DNA of 64,000 bases, from assembly GCA_014529385.2 (NCBI GenBank), contig CM043963.1:63720969-63784968 (forward strand). Direction: 5' to 3'. Shown piece after piece: positions 22,789-32,157 of the stretch. The position numbers were made by a program, and so were the translations under genes. How positions within the stretch are numbered: position 1 is the first letter of the stretch; the number at the start of each line of letters is the position of its first letter. The DNA is from Adiantum capillus-veneris (lineage: Eukaryota; Streptophyta; Polypodiopsida; Polypodiales; Pteridaceae). The notes beneath the pieces are model-generated. The model was not told where the DNA came from and searched no databases. It saw only the letters and a program-made list of their open reading frames with translations.

Positions 22789-22964
22789 TGTTAAGTATGG
22801 AGCCTGATTTATCCTTGTAATTTTCTGTGGTAAAAGCGCACATTTGTAAAGCCCCCATTATGAGGAGAAGCCATCGTGCGTGAAGGAAAATCACTCACCG
22901 GAAACCAAAATTTTCACGGACAAGAATCACGACCGGTTGTTTTCTCGCCGGAATATTCCTTTTC

Positions 22965-23120
22965 GCCGGAATATTATGGCCGGATGACGGCCGGAAAGTG
23001 GTCGGAAAACAACCGGTCGCTTGGCCGGTGGCCGGTAGTCAATGGCTGGTGGCCGGTGGTCGGAATTCAATGGTCGGTGGCCGGTGGCCGAATTCAATGG
23101 ACGGTGGCCGAATTCAAAAG
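22965..23120. repeat. CCGG-rich minisatellite in the copia-1 LTR promoter
   Basis: Repeated GGTGGCCGGTGG and CGAATTCAATGG modules, about four partial copies of 22-30 bp, stand 120-270 bp upstream of the TATA box. LTR enhancer repeats often occupy this position. The matching stretch is absent from the 5' remnant. Confidence 0.7.
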
Positions 23121-23240
23121 CGGACTTGTCTTCTCAAGGGCGGCCACACATGGGCGGATTCGAGGGTCCGATTTAGATTTATTGGCACAAGGGCGGCTAC
23201 ACATGGTTGCCTCTCATAAGAGAGGGCAGCCCTTTTGGCC

Positions 23241-23248
23241 TATAAAAG
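23241..23248 (+). promoter_or_regulatory. TATA box of the copia-1 3' LTR
   Basis: TATAAAAG within GGCCTATAAAAGGAGGCC, a GC-flanked and nearly palindromic context. It would drive transcription out of the element into the 23.6-26.6 kb locus on the same strand. Confidence 0.7.
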
Positions 23249-23873
23249 GAGGCCATTTCTACACACATTTCATAGTGTGTAGTTGATGCAACAAGGTGAG
23301 TGTGAGGTGGTGAGAGTGAAGCAAGGCGGGAACTCTATTAAGGGTTTAATCCCTTTGTAAACTACTTCTTCTTTTGAAGTGCTAAAGCCATTGAGTGGTT
23401 GCTTTCCCGTGGACGTAGCCCACATTGGGTGAACCACGTATATCGTGTGTACTCTCTCTCTCTCTCTACTCTATAATCTCTTGTGTGTGAAATCTATCTC
23501 TCTCCATTAAGTAATCTACTCAAAAATCTATTTAGCTACGTCTTATTTCCTAACACTCATGAAGGGTAGCCTCGGAATAAGAAGACAAGTAGATTTTTGT
23601 GCTTTCCTTATCTCCCTTAGAGATTTGACTTGATAATTCATTGTCTTCCTAGTAGTAGGCCTCTGACGAGGTTGTGTAAGTGGTTTCCCTTCTCCTTTCT
23701 TTCCAACCTTTGGATTGACTGATTCCTATTGGTTGTCATCATCTTTCTCTGAATCCTTTGAAGCTTGGTAAACTTTTCTTGCAGTTTTCTTTGACCTTGC
23801 CATCTGCTAGTTGAAAGGGGGCATGCAAGAAGATAGGATGAAAGTGTCACATGCTTCAATAATAATCCGAACA

Positions 23874-24230
23874 ACGTGATAGGAGGTGTTTCCAAATTCT
23901 ATAACTACTCGCTATCACGTCATGTGGGCAGGTGAGAAGAAAGTATTCATTTTGAGAAAAAATGCCCAAAGAACACGATAGGAGGTCTTCCCAAAGTTTA
24001 AAACTACTCGCTATCGCGTAGTGCTGGCAAATGAGAATAAAATCATCACTTTGAGATTTTTTTTCAAAGAACGCGATAGGAGGTGTTTCCAAAGCTTCAA
24101 ACTCTTCGTTATCGCGTCATGCGGGTAGATGGAAAAAATGTAACCATTTTGTATAAAATTGCCCAAACAAAGCGATAGGACTTGCTTTCAGCTTATCGAA
24201 TCGTGCTTAATCACGTCGTGCACATAGATC
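23874..24230. repeat. Tandem 98-bp repeats, each with an inverted-repeat hairpin
   Basis: Four units start at about 23,874, 23,973, 24,071 and 24,170. Each opens with a CGATAGGAGGTGTTTCC-like stretch and about 30 bases later has its inverse. In unit 1 ACGTGATAG pairs perfectly with CTATCACGT; in unit 3 ACGCGATA pairs with TATCGCGT; unit 2 pairs over 6 bp; unit 4 is decayed. Paired changes between units 1 and 3 (GTGATAG/CTATCAC against GCGATA/TATCGC) keep the pairing. Confidence 0.85.
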
Positions 24231-24473
24231 ATCACAGTAGTGTCGCATTGGGAGAAAAGGTAAAAACATAACAGGAGGAAGATGAAGGACTCGATGTTGG
24301 AGGATGATGGAAGGATGGAACGACATGACCGTATTGTTTGGGAGAGGTGAGAAATGAACACGTGACATTGCCCTCTTATACCTTTGACCATTTGTACAAT
24401 ATCCGTTAGAGTTATGCCACGTGGCACATGTGCATGAGTGACATGTGTCGCAAATGGTCATTTTTGGACCGCC

Positions 24474-24480
24474 TATATAA
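24474..24480 (+). promoter_or_regulatory. TATA box upstream of the 25-26.6 kb locus
   Basis: TATATAA in a GC-flanked context, about 600 bases before the first plausible ATG. It lies between the two hairpin repeat clusters and could drive the spliced locus downstream. Confidence 0.45.
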
Positions 24481-24721
24481 GCTTGACCCTTGCCGAATTT
24501 AGTGCCTTATTACTTGTTTCGGCCACATGACATGAAGAACTTTGACCTAAGGACAATCGTGCTGTTAAGCCTAACTCTTCCAAAGCATTCAAAGCACTCT
24601 CTTTAGATCCTTTATACGTCCTCTAACCCTTTCAAAGCATTCAAAGAACTCTTATTCCTTCACCTAAACTCCATTCCATTTCTCTCCCTCCTTATCCATC
24701 GCCATTCTCTCCAGTCCTGCA

Positions 24722-24915
24722 CAACACGATAGGGGGTGTTTGCAAAATCTTCCTTGTACCTCTATCGCTCTGTTTGGGTATTACTTCCACGCCCTAAACC
24801 TCTTGCACAACGCGATAGGTGGTTCTTGTAGAATCTACCTCGTACCTCTATCGCACCATTCGGTTATCACTTTTTCACATCCTAAACCTCTTGCATGACG
24901 TGATTGCAGTCTCCT
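24722..24915. repeat. Second cluster of CGATAG hairpin repeats
   Basis: Two units with CGATAG (24,727) pairing with CTATCG (24,762) and GCGATAG (24,812) pairing with CTATCGC (24,848), plus a decayed third at about 24,898. Period about 86 bp, with shared CCTAAACCTCTTGCA between units. They are related to the 23.9-24.2 kb repeats and would lie in the leader of a transcript started at 24.5 kb. Confidence 0.8.
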
Positions 24916-25070
24916 TCAGGCTTGTTTCAAGTCGTTAAGTTTTGACCAAGTTTGGGTGCAAAGTCTCAAGTTTGGAACCAATCTTTTCTACCAAAACATG
25001 AGTCTTATTGGTGAAGGTCGTGAAGAGATTTTAGAGGAGAGCCCAAGTGAGAAGCTCTGGGTTTGCTATC

Positions 25071-26604
25071 ATGGATGGTGGTGACATGGAAGTGTACTCA
25101 AAAGCATATGAAATACTCAATCCTTTGTTTGATCTTGCGGTTATGCTAGACAAATTGAAGGACTTTTTGTCAAAGGAATTCAAAGATTTTAAAGAGGCAA
25201 TTGAGGGTAAGTGTTTGGTGTTGGATGGCGAGACTTATTGTCATCTAAATGAATTTACTACCAACTCAATTGAGAAAGGAAAAGTAACAAGGATATTAGG
25301 AAGATTTTCTAAGAAGACTTCTTTTATTCACCCACCGACCATTTCTTGTCATGTACATTCAAAGCCTTGCAACGTTGTTCCAAAAGAAGTTGCCTTTCTT
25401 TTCTTTTTGTTCCTTAAAGTTGAGATGCAAGGCAAAGGTGATGAAGTGACAGATACATACAAAGAGGAAACAAATACAAATGTTTCCACTGTCCTGCAGC
25501 TTGAGAAAAGTGAAATTCTAGAGGAGGAGGAAATCAATGTGGTAGCTGAGGAGCAGGAGAGTTCAAATTTTGATGTGGCTCAATTTAGAGCTAGTAATGT
25601 CAATGATGAGCCCATAGAGGAGGTAGAGGTATTTGAGGCGTTCCTTACTGTTCCAAACCCTCCCTACTTCTATATCAATGGAAAAGAGTATATCCCACTC
25701 CATCATATTCAATGTCTACTTAATATCAGGGAGGACTACTGTATTGCAACCATTTTTGAAGCTTCTAAGGTGGCCAAAGATTTCATTGACACAGAAGAAG
25801 AGTCAAAAGAGGAGTTTTTGGCACTTGATCTACAACATCTGATAACTTATTTCTTCCTACTCTTGATGCACTTGCTCTATGCATGAAAAGAGTGGAAGAG
25901 GAGAAACCTACTCTCAAAGATGAGAATTTTGAGAAGAGCCTTGTTGAGCTTGGTATCCAATCTTTTGGAAGGGACTTTAAGTTTAAGGAAATTGACATAA
26001 AAGAGATGACTCGATCATGCAATCTCTTTCAAGAAAAAGTAATTGCCAAGGATGAGTTGCAAAAGGTAGATTCAGTTTCACCTTGATCTCCCTTCCTAAA
26101 ATCTTCCTTTTTTTAAAAGTTTGTTTTAATTACTCATTACTTCTTGTTTTGCAGATTAAACTCCTTGACAAAGAAAATTTTCTTGGGAGAGCTAAGGGCT
26201 CGAGAGGGAAAGCAATAGAGGGCACTTCAAGAAGGGATACCTCCTCTCTCATGCACTGCATGCCTACATTGGATAGTGCCACCTTCTGTGCTTTTCACAT
26301 GCAGTATTGCGAAGATCTTGAGTTGCCAATATTTTCCCTGAAGATATTGTCACGTTTTTTGGGGTACACTCCCCTTCAAATCAATGCAAACAAGATCATG
26401 CTACTTGAGAAAGATGCAACACTTAGAATATTTGGGTATGTTGCAGGATTCAATGTGTCAAGAGCAAGATACTTTCTTTTCTACTCTAGTTATGCAGTGG
26501 TAGTCGAGGAGATAGATGTCAACCTTCTTGGACTCTATAGAAGAAAAAAGCTTTTGAGATATAGGGGTGACATGCCTAGTGATACCAAAAAAATAAAAAA
26601 TTGA
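25071..26604 (+). CDS. Unrecognised spliced locus, possibly frameshifted
   Basis: The first segment (ATG 25,071 to 25,886) starts MDGGDMEVYSKAYEIL and has an acidic middle (LEEEEINVVAEEQ). Near 25,850 the coding frame appears to shift and continues NLFLPTLDALALCMKRVEEE to 26,065. An intron at 26,066-26,154 (89 nt, AAG/GTAGAT to TTTGCAG) then joins DELQK to IKLLDKENFLG in phase. The last segment is about 150 codons (HMQYCEDLELPIFSLKILSRFLGYTP) and ends at 26,602-26,604, where copia-2 begins, so it may be truncated. I do not recognise the family. It may be a host gene or part of a mobile element. Confidence 0.5.
26066..26154 (+). other. Predicted intron of the 25-26.6 kb locus
   Basis: 89 nt with donor AAG/GTAGA, a T-rich 3' half and acceptor TTGTTTTGCAG. 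Phase 0, with open frames on both sides. The length and base composition suit plant introns. Confidence 0.65.
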
Positions 26605-26609
26605 TGTAA

Positions 26610-27434
26610 AATTGACATTGTCGTCAGTGTGAAGCTTGACAAGCTCAATGCGCTTTCCAGTCAATACATCTCGTATGACATGGTATTTGATGTCTATGTG
26701 TTTCAACTTTGAGTGAAACAACGGATTTTTTGCCAAAGCAATGGCACTCTGGCTATCACAATACAGTATTGGAACCTCGTGAATGCCAAAAATTTCCCAC
26801 TAGACGAGCTAACCATATGGCTTCCTTGCTGGCGTTAGCCACAACAACATACTCTGCCTCAATGGTAGATGAAGACGTGCAGTCTTGGAGACACGATATC
26901 CAAGGGATAGATGCTCCAACAACTGTTACATGAACACATATCCAGATATGGATCTTTATTATCCACACAACCCGCATAATCCTCATCCGTGTAACCCACA
27001 ATAGATGCATTTCTATTCCCAAAAGCGTAAACACTTGCTAGATGTACCCTTCATGTATCTGGGGATTTTCTTCACTGCTTCCCAATGCCTCTTGCTAGGG
27101 TTTTACATGTACCTATTGATCACTCCCACTACATGTGCAATGTTTGGTGTTGTGGCTACTGTAGTGTACATCAAACTGCCAAACTTACAGCTGAAGAATA
27201 TGGCAATTTTTCCATTTCCTCTTTCTCAGCATCTGTCTTGGGAGAATCTTCCTTCCTGAGTTTTAAGTATGCTTGCATTGGGTTACTCAATGACTTCACC
27301 CCTTGCATGCTAAAACATTGCAAGACCTTGTGGATGTACTTTTCTTGAGACAATTCAACAATTCCATGTTGCCTATCTCTCTTGATGCACATACCAAGAA
27401 AGTGATTGGCATTTTCCAAGTCTCTCATGGAAAA
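26610..27434 (-). pseudogene. copia-2 RNase H and RT end, broken
   Basis: The minus strand reads MRDLENANHFLGMCIKRDR, the usual segment after the RT catalytic box, then SSTIEAEYVVVANASKEAIW (LSTxEAEY-type RNase H signature) and FHSKLKHIDIKYHVIRDVL. Several frame changes occur. The protein stops at LVKLHTDDNV, a few residues before the family's normal end. Confidence 0.85.
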
Positions 27435-28060
27435 CTAAGGGCTTAGCATCCCTGTCAACTGAGTGATCTCATCAATTGATTTCCCTGCGATGAGCATATC
27501 ATCTATATACAATATCAAGATTATTAAAGAGCCATCATTTAACTTTCTTGTGTATAATAGTGATCCTTTTGACTCCTTATGTAACCTCGAGACTGCATGA
27601 AATTGTTGAATTTTTGGTACCACTACCTTGAATCTTGGTTGAGGCCATAGAGTGTCTTTTTAAGTCTACAAACCAATTTTTCCCTCATTGGATTTTGAGT
27701 TTCACAAATGAAACCCTTTGGCTGTTTCATGTAGATATATTTATCTAGATCCCTATGAAGAAATGTTGTTTTCACGTCCATTTGAACAAGTTCCATGTCC
27801 TAGATAACAACCAAGCCAAACATGGTGCAAAGTGTAGTCACTTGACTACTGGAGAGAAAATATCGTCAAAATCCACACCTTTTTGCTACTTGAAGCCCTT
27901 GGAAACTAGACGATCCTTGTACCTAGGCTTGAGATCTTCCATTGTATACTTCTTCTTGTATACCCACTTGCAAGGTAAAGTATGTTTTCCTTGTGGTAGT
28001 TCAACCAAATCCCATGTCTCATTAGCCACAATCGATTGTATTTTGATTGCATAGTGTGCT
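27435..28060 (-). pseudogene. copia-2 reverse transcriptase, broken
   Basis: The N-terminal part reads WDLVELPQGKHTLPCKWVY, then LKPRYKDRLVSKGFK, a TAG, and VDFDDIFSPVV. The catalytic box is LILYIDDMLIAG (YIDD). Frame changes separate these blocks. Confidence 0.85.
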
Positions 28061-28074
28061 CCCACTTAACACTA

Positions 28075-29009
28075 TCATCCATATGTATAGCTTCTTTGTA
28101 CAGGTTGGCTCTCCAGCGTTAGTGACCAAAATGTGGTATATACCCGGCTCAAATCGCTCGAGCACTGGTGATACTCTTTTGGAGTGTCTCGGTGCTTGAC
28201 TTCTGGACTCTTCTCTCTCTGGAGAAGAGTCCTCAAGTTGAACGCATTTGTACTCAATTTATTTAATGGGATTCTTGTGCATCTTTGATTCATTGAAAAC
28301 GACATGTAAGATGCGAATGAATTTGTAAGATTTTGCGTGCCAAAGATAATAGCCCATCTGTCCATCTGTACCATAGCCAAAAAAATGCATTTGTGTGACG
28401 TGGGATCTAACTTGCGATGAAGTTCTTTGGGCACATGTGCATATGCCTCACATCCAAATGCACATAAATGATCATAGATTGGCATTTTTACAATCCATAA
28501 CTCCTATGGAATTTTGAAATTCAAAGGAGAGCTAGGTGACCCATTGATAATGTGCTGTAGTTAGAACAACTTCCATCCAAAAATCTGGAGTAAGCTTTGC
28601 CATAGAAATCATAGAGATAACTCGCTCTTGAATCATGCAATTCATTCTTTCAGCTATCCCATTCTGTGCAGGTGTGTACGGAGATGTAAACTGCCTACGA
28701 ATGCCTCTTCGATTGCAAAAATACTTGAACTCGGTGGAGACATTCTCCACCATTGTCTGTGCAAAAAGCTTTGAGCTTTTTTCCTGATTGGTTCTCAACC
28801 ATGACAAGGAATTTTTGGAATGTAGAAAATACTTCTTACTTATGCTTAAGGAGATACACCTACACCTTTCTGGTAGAATCATCTATGAACGTGAGAAAGT
28901 ACTTTGTCCCCCCTAGAGTCTTATGTGGCATTGGACCACACAAATTGTTGTGCGCTAAATCTAGGGGTTTGCCTAGTTTCTTGTTCAATGGCAAAGATCT
29001 TAGCCTAGT
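28075..29009 (-). pseudogene. copia-2 integrase, broken
   Basis: LAHNNLCGPMPHKTLGGTKY marks the first catalytic region, but the family H-S-D reads H-N-N, so the catalytic Asp is lost. Later blocks are YFCNRRGIRRQFTSPYTP, AQNGIAERMN (Glu kept) and FGCEAYAHVPKELHRKLDP. Frames shift between blocks. Confidence 0.85.
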
Positions 29010-29758
29010 CTATTTTCCATATAGACAATGCTCACAGAATGGAAAATCCGTGTAATCTAACATAGGTAAGTAGACAAAACACTGAAGTTTTTTCATTCCC
29101 TTTTGGCTAATATGCCCTAGCCGGCTATGCCACAACTCAGTAGACGATAGCTCGGCAACATAGATAGAGTGTTCACCGACACTTGATACAAACATAGAGT
29201 ACATGGATCCATTTTACGACCTTTCATCATGGCAAGGTTGTTCTTGCAAATTAGCCAAGAACTATTACAAAATACTGTAATGTAACCAAGCTCATCCAAT
29301 TTTCCTATGATAGAAAGCAAAGTCTTTGTAATCTTGGGCACATGTCTGACGTTTTGCAATACAAAAGTAGTGCCGTTATGCATCTGAAGCTTCAAATCAC
29401 CAATACCAAGAATATCAAGCTCGTAGGAATCACCAAGCTTGACTATGACCTGCATGGACTCATAAGAGGAAAACCAATCTGTATGCGGTGTGACATGAAA
29501 ACTTGCACCAAAATCAAGAATCCAATTATGTGCATAACCCTCATCCTGTGCAACCAAAGTATCTGGAGTGAGATCCAAAGTGAAAATGAGGACATTTGAG
29601 GAATGTTCTGTCATCTCTGCATAAATCTCTGATGGCATAACATTCATCACTGGAGGAGGAGTATCCTCTAGTGCAGTGGTAGGCATGGGATACTCAACTA
29701 CGTTGATCTCCTCAATCTTTACCGTACTTTTTCCTTTGCCAAAATTATCCTTTTGCAT
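29010..29758 (-). pseudogene. copia-2 protease and GAG-pre-integrase module
   Basis: The protease site is NWILDFGASFHVTPH, again D-F-G where D-S-G is expected. Downstream blocks are FVLQNVRHVPKITKTLLS and, in a shifted frame, LWHSRLGHISQKGMKKLQ with FCEHCLYGK, the zinc-binding pre-integrase module. The D-F-G change matches that of copia-1, although the codons differ (TTT here, TTC there). Confidence 0.88.
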
Positions 29759-29919
29759 GTTTTCTAGTCTCTTAAGAAACTACGACAATCCTTTTTGTAA
29801 TGACCCTTTTTATGGCAATAGTAACATTTGACATTTCTGGCATTGCGCTCTCTACTAGAGTTCTTGTTTATACTTGGACTACAAGGATTTTACTCTCTAC
29901 ATAATGTCCCATGAACTGG
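29759..29919 (-). pseudogene. copia-2 gag 3' part with zinc knuckle
   Basis: CYYCHKKGHYKKDC at 29,785-29,826 is a perfect CX2CX4HX4C knuckle, preceded by SRERNARNVK. At 29,919 the gag sequence is cut by the nested insertion and resumes at 31,691. Confidence 0.85.
29916..29919. repeat. Target duplication CTGG (left) of the nested insertion
   Basis: CTGG is repeated at 31,691-31,694. Removing the insertion and one copy rejoins gag codons (LLCSLPS to SWD) in frame. Confidence 0.75.
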
Positions 29920-30527
29920 TGTCGGGGGATAAATGTGCGAATGGTGAGCCAATAAGGCACTGGGCCACTGGCTGTGAGAGGTGCGGGAAAAGAGGTGCAG
30001 CAGGCACACTTAACGGCAACAGTGCTCAAAACAAATAGTTCTTTTAATTCCAGTTAATCAACCATAATCATCATTAATCAATCATTAATGGAGGCTTAAT
30101 GCTCCTTACAAGATGAATCCTGGCTTAAACCAGGTGCTAATCAAGAAATGTGATAATGACCTGCTTAATACTGCCTTCTGCTTCTTCCCGTTATGGCTTA
30201 GAAACTTCCTCTTCTAATGGTCACCTGATTTGTGTTCGAGAATTTTTGAACGGGTTTAGGCTCGGCTAATGGTTTAAGATTAGGCTTGGCTAATGAATTG
30301 AGATTAGGCATCGGCTCAGTTCCATGATCCTGCAGGCTTCAATTCCTTACTTGCTTTAATCCGTGACAAGATTTTGCTCAAGCTTTGACCTCCATCTTCC
30401 TTGCTTGCATGCCTTGCCGAGAACTAGCTCGAGAGATTAGAAATCAAGCTTGAGATATAGAGCTTAAGAATGGCTTAAGGCTTTTTAATGAGGCTCAGGA
30501 GATTTGGGTTTTGGGTTATGTTGATTC

Positions 30528-30624
<97 letters not shown>

Positions 30625-31690
30625 ATTATGAGGTTAATCTTATGATAACGGGAGCTTAGGAGCTTGGCCTCGAAAAGCTTCTTCAAGAATGATGGGGAGC
30701 TTAGGAGGTTTTTAAGTATGGGATTAAAGAGACTTTCTTATGGCTTCCTTGTGACATGGCTTGTGCGGTCGGCCTTCATAAAGGGCATCACATTTGGCAT
30801 ACAAATCGGCCTTGCATTGGGTTGGCCCCACATTAAGCATACATACCGGCAAAGGCATTGTCAAGCACAACATTTCGTATACATTCCGGCCAAAGCAGTG
30901 CCTAGCACGACATCTGGTTTTTAATGACAATATCATTATGAATTTTATTGCTCATTTTAGTGTTGCACACCTTGCCGCAAGCCATTAAGATGCAAGTGTA
31001 GGTGATTACTTTCGATAAAAAACCCTAAACTTCGTATCCGCTTAAGCCATAGCTGTGTTGGAAATTTCCTGCTATAAGCAAACTCCAGTAAATAATTCTT
31101 GTTAGGCTCAACATATCAACCAAACCATTGCTGCATGACGTCCCGAAACTTGGTCAATGTCAAAAATTCCCAGATAGCACCTCGATCGAGCCGACCAGGG
31201 TGGTTCGAACCTGGCCCCCGGTGATACTTAAATTGGCCATATCTTGCCAACTGAAACCTCGATTGACGAATTGAAAAGACCAACATGCTCCTGAAAGTGA
31301 GCACTTTGGGCTCATTAATTCCTATCACTTTTGACCTTTTATCAGCAGGTGCTCAATCCGGTACAAATTTGCTATCGACTCAACTTAAAACTGTCATAAC
31401 TTCTTACCCGTAGCTCCGATTGACGAGCCGTAAAGATAGGCATGTAGAGCTTTTTGAGTACTTCAACTTGGATTAATAAAATCCTAGATATGACCACTTC
31501 AAGCATACTCATTGTTTAGCATTGCCAAGGCATCTTCTGACCCTTTAGAGCCGCATCTGGCACACTTTCAGCTTATAAATTGTCTTGTCAGCAAGCCCTT
31601 ATAACTGCTGATTAACCATGCAGGATTCAAATACTCTTGATTGGCATTCCTTTGTTTATTTTCTTGTCATGGGAGCGGAGCGGCACAACA
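29920..31690. mobile_element. 1,771-bp TG..CA insertion in copia-2 gag, probable solo LTR
   Basis: It starts TGTCGGGG, ends CGGCACAACA, and is bracketed by CTGG. No internal pair of repeats and no coding region were seen, so a solo LTR left by recombination fits best; a small non-coding element is the alternative. It contains a 90-bp (GA)n tract. Short ORFs in both strands near 30.7-30.9 kb have no recognisable product. Confidence 0.65.
30531..30620. repeat. (AG)45 microsatellite
   Basis: Uninterrupted AG repeat of 90 bp inside the probable solo LTR. Confidence 0.95.
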
Positions 31691-32157
31691 CTGGGTAGAG
31701 AGCATAACAGGAATATAGACTTGAGTTCGTCGTCAAACTCACTAAAGCCTTGAGATGTCAACTGAATGAACAAGGAGTTGAACTCATTTAAGTGTTCAAA
31801 AATTGTGCTACCTTCTTTCATATTGAGCTTCATAAGCTTTTTCATGAGAAAAAAATTATTGGATGCAATTTTTCTCTCCCATGCTGAACATAAGCTATCC
31901 CATAGAGCCTTGGCTATTATCTTCCCTATGATAGTGAAGAACACTGACTTGGCTAGATATAGACGTATCATAGCCATGGATTTCGCATCCAAAAGCGCCC
32001 ACTGGAACTGCGTATAGCCATCACCCTCTGTACGCTCTTTTAGCGATTCTGATAGACCTTTGTTAATCAAAAAATCCTTCATGTGCTCTTTCCACATGGT
32101 GAAGTTTCTACCATCGAACTTGCGGATGAAATACTCCTTTTCTGAAGAAGAAGCCAT
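31691..32157 (-). pseudogene. copia-2 gag 5' part
   Basis: From ATG at 32,157 the minus strand reads MASSSEKEYFIRKFDGRNFT, then MWKEHMKDFLINKGLSE, FFLMKKLMKLNMKEGSTIFE and LLCSLPS, all standard UBN2-type copia gag. It is open up to the nested insertion at 31,690. Confidence 0.9.

Larger units (their letters stand above)
18621..23555 (+). mobile_element. Ty1/copia LTR retrotransposon (copia-1), nearly complete
   Basis: The order is gag, protease, integrase, reverse transcriptase, RNase H, with integrase before RT as in Ty1/copia. An iMet-type primer site lies at 18,755 and a polypurine tract precedes a full 767-bp 3' LTR. The 5' LTR is only a 99-bp remnant. The coding part is about 3.9 kb. 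Defects: frameshift in the gag knuckle, D-F-G in place of D-S-G in protease, a 1-base loss at the integrase Glu region, and a stop after the RT catalytic box. The gag protein resembles plant UBN2-type gag (KFNGKNYQHWKMQIEDYL). Confidence 0.93.
22789..23555 (+). repeat. 3' LTR of copia-1, 767 bp
   Basis: It begins TGTTA and ends TAACA, a perfect 5-bp terminal inverted repeat. It carries a TATA box at 23,241 and, in R-U5, the motif CCGTGGACGTAG...GAACCACGTA common in plant copia LTRs. A (CT)n run lies near 23,453. Confidence 0.92.
26610..32157 (-). mobile_element. Ty1/copia retrotransposon (copia-2), degenerate, minus strand
   Basis: Read on the minus strand from 32,157, the order is gag, zinc knuckle, protease, GAG-pre-integrase, integrase, RT, RNase H. 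Stops and frameshifts occur throughout, and the integrase first Asp is lost. Gag is split by a 1,771-bp TG..CA insertion at 29,920-31,690. The RNase H end is cut off at about 26,610, with no LTR seen on that side. No iMet site or LTR is recognisable beyond the gag start, so both ends may be missing. Confidence 0.88.

Noticed and set aside
23874..24230. CRISPR-like appearance of regularly spaced repeats
   Set aside because: The DNA is eukaryotic, the spacers are themselves homologous between units, and no cas-like genes exist. It is a 98-bp tandem repeat.
31185..31215. Isolated B-box-like GGTTCGAACC
   Set aside because: No A box at a suitable distance on either strand. Probably chance within the solo LTR.
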